From: Prorocentrum cordatum
Taxonomy: Eukaryota > Sar > Dinophyceae > Prorocentrales > Prorocentraceae
DNA: 25,000 nucleotides
Direction: 5' to 3'
NCBI GenBank assembly: GCA_963575745.1
Contig: CAUYUJ010016162.1
Span: forward strand, 112,166 to 137,165
This document shows positions 17,725 through 25,000 of this stretch, in pieces. The notes under the pieces are model-generated. The model was not told where the DNA came from. It did not search any database and was given only the letters and a program-made list of their open reading frames with translations. The position numbers were made by a program, and so were the translations under genes. Positions within the stretch are counted from its first letter, which is position 1. Every line of letters begins with the position of its first letter.

Positions 17725-18137
17725 CAGGGAAATTTTGAGGAGCGCTAGGGCTCCTTGCATCCTGAACTCTTGGCCTCCTTGCCTCCATGCCTTTGGCTCG
17801 CTGGAGCGGGCGCTCCCTGGTGGGGGCAGCGGATCCCCGGGAGGGGTGAGTGAGTTCGTTCCACGCGCTTCGCCCGTTAGGGTGGCGGTTGTCTGTTGTG
17901 TCGTTGGTATGTTTGTCGGCGTCGTCTGTTTGTTGTCTGTTTTGTCGGTGGGCCCAGAAGGGTATGTGGGGGCGCCGTCTGTGGCGGGCGCCACGCCTGG
18001 CTGGGCAAGTCAGCGCTTCGTCCAGGCAGACGCCTGGCGGTGCAACGGGGCGCCCCCGCCAAGGTGCCGCTGCAGTTGGGGATTGCCGCGGGGCGTGGTT
18101 TTTGTTTTCCCGCCCGCCCTCCCTGTGTTCTGCTGGC

Positions 18138-18244
18138 TGGGGTGCTTCGGGGCTCTCCCAGGATGACCCCGGCCAGCTGCGCGAAGATTGGTTGCCCATC
18201 GTACGTGCGAGAACACAACGGCACAGAGGGCGACGAGAAATTTT
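18138..18244 (+). repeat. ~107-bp direct repeat, copy 2
   Basis: This is the second copy of 17584-17690. The 447 bp between the copies holds no recognisable gene. It contains a short hairpin at 18022-18037 (CCAGGC, AGAC loop, GCCTGG) and a T/G-rich patch near 17880-17950. After copy 2, 18245-18360 shows nothing I can name. Confidence 0.8.
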
Positions 18245-18359
18245 ATTTTCCGCTTGCATCCTCACTGCGCAACGTCCTCACGCCTCTCCCCCCATCGCCT
18301 TCCCGCGGCTGCTCCTGACAGAAATCCTGCGCGCGTAGGGTGGAAGGCCCGGCGCTGTA

Positions 18360-18622
18360 GGTGCTGAGAAGGGGGGTCGAGCGCCCCCGAGGAAACACAC
18401 TGCGACGACCAACCGACGGCGGCGGCGACGACGACGACGGCTCCTTCCAACGCACCCAAATAGCCACACGACGACGAACACGACGACGATGTCTAGGATG
18501 GTTCCCTCGAGCGCTCCCAGACAGCCACGACGACGACGACGCCCGCTCCCTCGAACGTCGAGCGCCCCCCAGGAACCGCACCGACGACGACGACGACAAC
18601 GACGACTCCCTCGAGCGAAGCC
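18360..18622 (+). repeat. GACGAC-rich minisatellite, left block
   Basis: Runs of GAC alternate with a degenerate spacer of the type TCCCTCGAGCGCTCCCAG followed by CCAC. The same spacer type returns at 19026-19200. Translations are Asp/Arg-rich nonsense. Confidence 0.75.
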
Positions 18623-19025
18623 TCATCGTCTACCCGCGATCACGAGCCGATTCAGACACCTCAACATGCGTTTCCAGACGTATCGACACGAGTCAATCGC
18701 GCTCGCGACGACGGTAGCACAATCCTACTGCTGAGGCACCACGCATACTCCGCGACGCCCGAGCGCTTCTGGCCGGACCAAAAATCGGTAACATTTTATC
18801 GTCTACTCGTGATTACCAGCCGATTCAGACACGTAAACGTACGTTTCACGGCGTTTCGACCCGAATAGATTGCGCTCGCTACGGCCGTTGCGCAATCCTA
18901 CTGCTGAGGCACCACGCAACACCGCGACGCCGAGCGCCCCCGACCGCACCCAAAATCGGTAACTTTTACCGTTTACTCGCGATTACAAGCCGATTCAAGC
19001 ACCTAATCGTACGTTTTCCGGCACT
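18623..19025 (+). repeat. ~171-bp tandem repeat, about 2.4 copies
   Basis: TATCGTCTACTCGCGATTAC-like sequence followed by AGCCGATTCAGACAC occurs at about 18623, 18796 and 18966 (spacing 173 and 170 bp). GCGCAATCCTACTGCTGAGG also recurs, at about 18717 and 18890. The copies are clearly diverged. The block sits inside the GAC minisatellite. Confidence 0.8.
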
Positions 19026-19200
19026 CGTCCCTTCGAGCGCTCCCGAAAACCGGCGACGACGACGACGATTACGTCCGCCCCCTGGAACGCTCCTAGGGAA
19101 CCACACCGACGGCGACGACGAATGCCCCCTCGGGCGCTCCCAAGGAGCCACACGACGACGCCCACGATGATAGTTCCCTCGAGCACTCCCAAGCAAGCAT
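19026..19200 (+). repeat. GACGAC-rich minisatellite, right block
   Basis: At least four degenerate units run of the form CCCTCGAGCGCTCCCAAG, then CCACAC and GACGACGAC. It is the continuation of 18360-18622. It directly abuts the broken end of the LINE fragment at about 19200. Confidence 0.7.
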
Positions 19201-19700
19201 GGGCAGATCAGATCCGCAGCTTCCGCGGGAGCCACTCCAAGTAGGTATGTAGACACGTTGTCAAGTCCAGTGGCCTTGTTGGCCGCCGACGTCCTTATCA
19301 TGTACAACAGCTCCCTCTTAGTAATTACCATGTTATTGTTCAGTCCACTGCAGTTCGTTGTCGGCCAGCTCGTGTCATTGTATATGCCGCAAAGCTCCTT
19401 CCATGTGATTATGTCTCCTTTCTCGAGCTTCGCGAAGTAGTCTGTCAGCGCGTTTGACAACTGCTGCCGTGATTCGATTGTTTGTCCTGCCATGTCGTGC
19501 CGTGTTCCTAGACCGCGCAACGGTTTTTTCTTGTGCCCCCAAACTTCTGTAATTCTCGCATCACATGCCACTGACGTTTGCTGTCGTTTGCATCAGTGGC
19601 TCGTTGGAGGTCCAACGCGAAGGTCTCCAGAAGTCGCCTCTCGGATGCCCTGAGCAAGCTGCGGATTACGGGCTTGGCGCGATGGAGAAAGCACTTACCC
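19200..19700 (-). pseudogene. LINE-like ORF fragment: pre-RT region and first RT motif, inverted
   Basis: Read on the minus strand, one frame gives AKPVIRSLLRASERRLLETF and KRQWHVMRELQKFGG (about 19690-19535). After a frame change near 19520-19540 a second frame gives KKKPLRGLGTRHDMAGQTIE, LTDYFAKLEKGDIITWKEL and ITKRELLYMIRTSAANKATG, followed by LDNVSTYLLGVAPAEAADLI. The K-A-T-G-L-D motif is the first conserved block of non-LTR reverse transcriptases, and the preceding residues fit the linker between endonuclease and RT. Similarity stops at about 19200, where the translation runs into GAC minisatellite. The later RT motifs lie on the opposite strand from 21547, without overlap, so both pieces probably come from one element. 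It is non-functional. Its upstream endonuclease is not recognisable. Confidence 0.7.
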
Positions 19701-20288
19701 GCGCAACTGAACTGAGGGATGCTTTGCGCACGTCCCTCGCTAGACGCCCTGGGTCGGAACGCGCATCCGCCGGGCATTTTCCCCGGAAGCCAGGAAAACG
19801 ATTTTCGAAATTCGCCGAAACCCGTCCATAGTGGATTGGAATTTTAGTGGCTGGAGCCCAGATTTCACGAGCCACACCAGAATTTCATTCTGAGTTTCCC
19901 AAGAATCGGGTTCCGGCATGGACAGTTGGCCACCAGTGCCTGTGCTCTTTCGCATGCCCACAGTTGGTGCGAGAGCGCCGCCCTACTCTGGCATGTGGGT
20001 ACAGCCCAACAGTATTTTCTGACGGGATGCCGATCGATAGCAGGGACTGACCGGACGGATCCGGACAGAGCGCCCTGTCCCGTCGCGCGCAGGTGTGGGG
20101 CCAGGGCGGCATCCCCACATTAAGGTATGAGCCACTCGGGTTCAAGGGAGGATGGCAGGTGGACCTCTTCAAAAGCGGGCTCACTGCTCCCATCACGAGT
20201 TATGTTGACATCATGTTGGGGGTACACGTGGCTAAATTCTCCGTTGTAGAAAAGAGAATATACCCCCCCCGGACATTACGCTTCCCCT
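19701..20288. other. Interval without a recognisable gene
   Basis: Short open frames exist on both strands, but none shows a domain I can name. On the minus strand this would be the 5' side of the LINE fragment, and it may hold heavily decayed LINE sequence. Confidence 0.4.
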
Positions 20289-20391
20289 TGGGATAGTACA
20301 ATTTCATATGTATATATACACACATATACACATATATCTATGTATATATATGTATATATACACACACTACATATGAAATCATATCATCCCA
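20289..20391. repeat. AT-rich inverted repeat around a TATA/CA-rich core
   Basis: ATTTCATATGTA at 20301-20312 is the exact reverse complement of TACATATGAAAT at 20368-20379. Pairing extends outward less perfectly to GGGAT and ATCCC. The loop is (TA)n and (CA)n. It is strikingly AT-rich against its surroundings. It could be a MITE-like element or an expanded microsatellite palindrome. Confidence 0.75.
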
Positions 20392-20454
20392 GCCAAACTG
20401 GTATGCCCCCCTGAGGTTCCCTTGTAAAAAACACTATGCGGTGACATGTTATGT

Positions 20455-20910
20455 TCTAACATAACACTTTGTCACGAATTCCTTGAAAAGAATGAGACGA
20501 AGTGCACACGCGCCCGTCGTCGCGCGCGCATGCCGAAATCCTTCAAAAACCGTCGGCGCCGGAAGGATTTCGCAATCGAGTTTCCAAAAAACATACAAAA
20601 ACACCAGGTTTCGCAACACTGGTTTGCTAAAAAAGCTTCCGCGCGAGCTTTTGCGAAATCTGAAGAAAACCATTGGTTTTTCAAGATTTCCACAAAATGC
20701 TACCAAACGGGCGTCGCGCGCGCGTGTGCCGTCGCGAGAAACCTCCGCAAAAAATGGGACGAAGCACGGACGCGCGCGTCGTCGCGCGCGCACGCCGAAA
20801 TCCTTCAAAACCCATCGGTTTCGGAAGGATTTCGCAATCGAGTTTCAAAAACACATACAAAAATCCAAGGTTGCGCAGCACGGATTTTCAACAAAAGCGT
20901 GCGCGCGCGC
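20455..20910 (+). repeat. ~262-bp tandem repeat with an internal hairpin, about 1.6 copies
   Basis: CCGAAATCCTTCAAAA at 20533 recurs at 20795. The flanks also match (GACGAAG upstream, then AAGGATTTCGCAATCGAG and CATACAAAAA downstream). In both copies CGAAATCCTTC pairs perfectly with GAAGGATTTCG, an 11-bp stem, while the loop has changed between copies. Confidence 0.75.
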
Positions 20911-21437
20911 TCTTTCGTCGTCGTCGTCGTCGTCGCCGTCCTCCCTCCTCCCGCGTCGTCGTCGTCGTCGTCGTCGCCTACGTCGTCCTCTGTCTTTCCT
21001 CGTGTTCGTCGTCGTCGTCCCCTTTGGCGTCGTGGTCGTTTCCGTCGTCGTTGTCGCCGTGGTCGTCCTTCCTCCTCCTCCGTTGTAGTCGTCGTCGTCC
21101 GTCGTCGGCGTCTCGTCGTCGTCCCTCCTATTTCGTCGCCGTCGTCGTCGTCGTTGTCGTCGTCGTCTTCCCTCCTCCTTCGTTGTTGTCGTCGTCGGCG
21201 TCGCCGTCCTTCCTCCTTCGTCGTCGTTCGCGTCGTCGCCGTCCTCCCTCCTCCATCGTCGTTGTCGTCGTTGTCGTCGATGTCGCCGTCGTCGTCCTTC
21301 CTCCTCCCTCGTCGTCGCCTTCGTTGGCGTCGTCGTCGTCGTCTTCGCCGGCGTCGGCGTCGGCGTCGTTGTCGTCGTCGAAGTTGTCGGAGACGTCGCC
21401 GGCGTCGTCCTAGTCGTTGTCTTCGGTGTCGTCGTAG
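20911..21437 (+). repeat. CGT/GTC-rich trinucleotide tract
   Basis: About 0.5 kb is dominated by GTC and CGT triplets with interspersed CCTCCCTCCTCC. It is the reverse-complement type of the GAC-rich blocks at 18360-19200. Ser/Arg/Val-rich and Asp/Arg-rich translations on both strands are composition artefacts. Confidence 0.9.
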
Positions 21438-21546
21438 TCGGTCTGAACAGGTTTTGCAAGCCAAGTTGCCGGTGGGTGGGTGGGATGTTTGCACGGGCAG
21501 TGGAGAGGACAGCTTCAAGACAGTCAAAGTGGATGGCATCATAGGT

Positions 21547-22160
21547 TCCTGAGATCCAGATTGGCGCAGGCGCCACAGCAGCTTGTCAATGCATACCAAA
21601 TGGGCGGCCTCGCCAAGCGAGGCACAGATATCGCGGCACTCGTAGCGTCTACAGTCGCCAGTGTAGTCAAAGCGTGCAAGAACACATTACTACTACTATT
21701 CACCGACCTCAGATCGGCTTTTTATTCAGTTGTCAAGGCGTTCCTCTCTCGACACGCGCAGTCCACCGACGACCTACAACGCGCACTTGCTGACATGGAG
21801 ATCCCAATCTCGCTAATCCCGACGTGTGACAAGTTGGTCGAGGCACCTGGACTATTGGACGGACTAAGAGATAATCACCTTCTCACCGCCACAGTTGACA
21901 CCATGACGAACGCGTGGTTTCAAGTGCAGGGAGCTCGACACGTGGCCCAGCCGCGCGGAAGCGCCAGACCTGGGGTGCCGCTGGCGGATTATTTGTTTGA
22001 CATAGCCTTGTCACCACTACAGTCGAGTATCAACGAGCGTCTGCAGCAGTTGACCTTGTTACCGACAGTTGAACACAGATACATCCTCGAGCCTTTCGGC
22101 CACCTGAACCCCCTGATGAGAACGCCGTCTGGGGCCCATCGCACGTCGATGATCTGTCAG
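21547..22160 (+). pseudogene. LINE-like reverse transcriptase, middle part, frameshifted
   Basis: Frame 3 gives LVNAYQMGGLAKRGTDIA and then the RT motif with the first catalytic Asp, LLLLFTDLRSAFYSVV (Asp 21705-21707). It continues through GSARPGVPLADYLFDIALSP, the block that precedes the active-site loop in non-LTR RTs. By about 22120 the sense frame has moved to frame 2, which reads VWGPSHVDDLSAR, the Y/V-x-DD active-site box (Asp codons 22148-22153). The piece begins where the minus-strand fragment at 19200-19700 ends in domain order, leaving out roughly the region between the first and second RT blocks. Immediately upstream lies the GTC-rich tract. It is broken by at least one frameshift here and another just downstream. 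Confidence 0.78.
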
Positions 22161-22773
22161 CTCGGCAGAGCTACCCAGGGCCAACAAGTGGAAGGAAGCC
22201 GCCATCCAACTCGCCAGCGTTGTGCATGAGCCGGCTACCCTTCGGGGGTTTCTGGTCAACTACAAGACAGGGAAGTCCGAGTTGATGGCGTCTTGGGGGG
22301 AGTGGCGTCAAAGAAGGGAACGACCATATGGTCCGCCAGCGTGGTGGATCCAGACGGTTAGGGACTTAGGATCGAGATACTGGAAGCGTGTATGTAGGCA
22401 GGCTGAGAGGTTAGCGTTTAGTGCCGAACTAGCACAGGCGGCGCTTCAGGCATCGATTGATGAAATCAAGTATTTTTTTGTAAATTGCACGGCCAGGCGC
22501 TCCTTGCCCTCGCGCTGCCCCCCCCCTCCTTTAGCTCGGCCGTGCACCGAATGTGAGATTGTTTTAGCGTCCAAGGCCTCCTTGCTGAGCCATCGCAACA
22601 GAGTGCATCCCACACTCGATGCGGCAAGCAGCATTGCGATGGGCTCGGAGTGCCACTCGTGCTTGCACGACTTTCATTCACGGCCTCGTCTCATCAAACA
22701 CTTCAGACACGGTGCAAAAGCGCGCCTGGCCAATTCATTAGCAGTGTTGAGGCCATATCTGATGATATTCTAA
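22161..22773 (+). pseudogene. LINE-like ORF, end of RT and two C-terminal zinc fingers
   Basis: Frame 1 resumes with ELPRANKWKEAAIQLASVV and the post-catalytic block GFLVNYKTGKSELMASWG, as expected after the DD box. A long charged linker follows. Two C2H2-type fingers come next: C-T-E-C with H-x4-H (C-x2-C-x12-H-x4-H, about 22543-22608) and C-H-S-C with H-x2-H (C-x2-C-x12-H-x2-H, about 22651-22710). Cys/His fingers at the end of the polymerase ORF are known in several LINE groups and probably help bind nucleic acid. The frame ends at 22773 but probably shifted near 22715. A host zinc-finger gene is unlikely given the continuous RT upstream. Confidence 0.72.
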
Positions 22774-23150
22774 GTCAGTTTAAAGCCAAGGATGCCCTGG
22801 CCTCGCAGCAGCTGAGGAGACAGGGCCACTACGGGGAGAAGGCTTCGCTTCCTCCGACGCCTTTTGCTGGGCCCAGCTTGGATGGTGCGGCGCTGGCGCT
22901 AGGGTGCGACCCTGTGGCCCCGTCGTCGTTTGCGAGGCCTGTTGTCTTGAAAGCAGAGCAGGCGCCCCAGGCCCTTGCGCGCGCGCCTGCACAGTGTACA
23001 CCACGCTTCGTCGTGCACGTTGGCATAGCTGCTGTGCGTGCGCCTGGTGACTGCCAAGCACGTCTCGAGGCTCGCGCAGCAACTGCGGGAAGGCCCGTTT
23101 TTGCATCGCATCAAGATCGGCGTTCGCTTGTCAGCTTCATTCCCCGCATG
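22715..23150 (+). pseudogene. Probable continuation of the LINE ORF in frame 3
   Basis: After the second finger, frame 3 continues with FISSVEAISDDILSQFKAKD, then LRRQGHYGEKASLPPTPFAGP, and later RFVVHVGIAAVRAPGDCQAR. The style is coding-like and in line with the zinc-finger segment, but I cannot name a domain. A 3' untranslated region is the alternative. Confidence 0.35.
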
Positions 23151-23221
23151 TTTCGTGGGGTTATGGTTTTCTTCCCTGCCGCGGCGCACCCGCGTCTCCT
23201 CCCCCCCTCTCTCTCCTTGTT

Positions 23222-23281
23222 ACACAGCGCAGCACAGCGCAGCACAGCACAGCACATCACAGCACAGCACATGCACAGCAT
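23222..23281 (+). repeat. CACAG/ACAGC microsatellite
   Basis: About ten imperfect CACAGC/CACAG units lie directly before satellite array B. The B unit itself contains GGCACAGCAGG, so slippage from a satellite edge is conceivable. Confidence 0.8.
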
Positions 23282-23286
23282 CGTAC

Positions 23287-24976
23287 GGGGTGCGTAGGGG
23301 CTGGTCTCTCACCGCGGCCGCTATCCGTGACGGTCGCCCAGGGCACAGCAGGCATGGCATATTCTCGACACCATAGGGGTGCGCAAGGGGTGGTCTCTCA
23401 CCGCGGCCGCGATCCGTGACGGTCGTCCAGGGCACAGCAGGCATGGCATATTCTCGACACCATAGGGGGTGCGCAGGGGGTGGTCTCTCACCGCGGCCGC
23501 TATCCGTGACGGTCGCCCAGGCACAGCAGGCATGGCATATTCTCGACACCATAGGGGGTGCGCAGGGGGTGGTCTCTCACCGCGGCCGCTATCCGTGACG
23601 GTCATGGGCAGCGCAGGGGTGGTGCATCCGTCGGTCGTCCAGGGCACAGCAGGCATGGCATATTCTCGACACCATAGGGGGTGCGCAGGGGGTGGTCTCT
23701 CACCGGCCGGTATCCGTCTGGCATATTCGTCCGCAGGGCACATCCGTGACAGGGCACAGGACACATAGGGGGTGCGGGGGGTGCGTGGTCTCTCACCGCG
23801 GCCGCTATCCGTGACGTCGTCCAGTTCTCGACAGGTAGGGGGTGCGCAAGGGCACCGCAGCCGCTATCCGTGACGGTCGTCCAGGGCACAGCAGGCATGG
23901 CATATTCTCGACACCATAGGGGGTGCGCAGGGGGTGGTCTCTCACCGCGGCCGCTATCCGTGACGGTCGTCCAGGGCACAGCAGGCATGGCATATTCTCG
24001 ACACCATAGGGGGTGCGCAGGGGGTGGTCTCTCACCGCGGCCGCTATCCGTGACGGTCGTCCAGGGCACAGCAGGCATGGCATATTCTCGACACCATAGG
24101 GGGTGCGCAGGGGGTGGTCTCTCACCGCGGCCGCTATCCGTGACGGTCGTCCAGGGCACAGCAGGCATGGCATATTCTCGACACCATAGGGGGTGCGCAG
24201 GGGGTGGTCTCTCACCGCGGCCGCTATCCGTGACAGTCGTCCAGGGCACAGCAGGCATGGCATATTCTCGACAGCGTAGGGGGTGCGCAAGGGGTGGTCT
24301 CTCACCGCGGCCGCTATCCGTGACGGTCGTCCAGGGCACAGCAGGCATGGCATATTCTCGACACCATAGGGGTGCGCAAGGGGTGGTCTCTCACCGCGGC
24401 CGCTATCCGTGACGGTCGTCCAGGGCACAGCAGGCATGGCATATTCTCGACACCATAGGGGGTGCGCAGGGGGTGGTCTCTCACCGCGGCCGCTATCCGT
24501 GACGGTCGTCCAGGGCACAGCAGGCATGGCATATTCTCGACACCCTAAGGGGGTGCTCAGGGGGTGGTCTCTCACCGCGGCCGCTATCCGTGACAGTCGT
24601 CCAGGGCACAGCAGGCATGGCATATTTTCGACAGCGTAGGGGGTGCGCAGGGGGCGGTCTCTCACCGCGGCCGCTATCCGTGACGGTCGTACAGGGCACA
24701 GCAGGCATGGCATATTCTCGACACCACAGGGGGTGCGCAGGGGGTGGTCTCTCACCGCGGCCGCTGTCCGTGACGGTCGTCCAGGGCACAGCAGGCATGA
24801 CATATTCTCGACGCCATAAGGGGGTGCGCAGGGCGTGGTCTCTCACCGCGGCCGCTGTCCGTGACGGTCGTCCAGGGCACAGCAGGCATGGCATATTCTC
24901 GACACCATAAGGGGGTGCGCAGGGCGTGGTCTCTCACCGCGGCCGCTGTCCATGACGGTCGCCCAGGGCACAGCGG
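23287..24976 (-). repeat. 90-bp satellite array B, about 19 units, inverted relative to array A
   Basis: The period is 90 bp, for example CCAGGGCACAGCAGG at 23881, 23971, 24061, 24151 and 24241. Plus-strand blocks are TGCGCAGGGGGTGGTCTC, TCACCGCGGCCGCTATCC, GTGACGGTCGTCCAGG, GCACAGCAGGCATGGC and ATATTCTCGACACCATAGG. The unit aligns gap-free with the reverse complement of the array A unit, with 17 differences in 90 by eye. Each unit carries overlapping CCGCGG and GCGGCCGC. Units between about 23590 and 23870 are rearranged. The last three units share CTGTCC for CTATCC. Periodicity is lost after about 24976, so the right edge of the array probably lies there. Confidence 0.95.
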
Positions 24977-25000
24977 TATCGGCGGGGCAACGGCCACCAA

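Noticed and set aside
20911-21437. Arg/Ser- or Asp-rich protein coding in the GTC tract
   Set aside because: All frames show composition-driven runs from trinucleotide repeats. No domain or start is present.

Overview
This window looks like GC-rich, repeat-dominated nuclear DNA of a dinoflagellate. The main clue is two near-matches to the dinoflagellate spliced leader (published as DCCGUAGCCAUUUUGGCUCAAG, split here as CCGTAGCCA-TTTT-GGCTCAAG), at 2118-2139 and 15923-15944, each directly in front of an ATG. Other clues are decayed retroelements with tyrosine recombinases, a LINE-like element, large satellite arrays and long GC-rich trinucleotide tracts, with no bacterial-style gene packing. 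The species cannot be fixed from the sequence.

Layout. Positions 1-365 are the end of a broken RNase H gene. Positions 499-1775 hold a gag-like or accessory ORF with a Cys/His-rich end, split by a frameshift. Positions 2118-3499 are a spliced-leader relic followed by a tyrosine recombinase (YR) with one in-frame TAG. Positions 3603-4176 hold two ~205-bp direct repeats. Positions 4169-5374 are an intact RNase H plus DIRS-type C-terminal domain whose reverse transcriptase (RT) is missing. Positions 5375-5869 are low-complexity DNA, and 5870-6553 is an unrecognised minus-strand ORF. Positions 6712-13535 are a 90-bp satellite of about 75 units. Positions 13950-17502 are a second, different YR retroelement: RT, RNase H, spliced-leader relic, YR. 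Positions 17584-18244 hold another direct-repeat pair. Positions 18360-21437 are minisatellites, a ~171-bp tandem repeat, the inverted 5' part of a LINE, an AT-rich inverted repeat, a ~262-bp tandem repeat and a GTC-rich tract. Positions 21547 to about 23150 are the rest of a LINE with two C-terminal zinc fingers. Positions 23222-24976 are an ACAGC microsatellite followed by a second 90-bp satellite array in the opposite orientation.

How it fits together. Both YR elements follow the order RT/RNase H, then YR, then a direct-repeat pair. In both, the YR reading frame starts immediately after a spliced-leader-like sequence and is interrupted by a TAG followed by GCA. The two 90-bp arrays are diverged subfamilies of one satellite (about 81% between consensus units by eye) lying in inverted orientation some 9.8 kb apart. 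No gene here looks like an active host gene with confidence. The unrecognised ORF at 5870-6553 is the best candidate.
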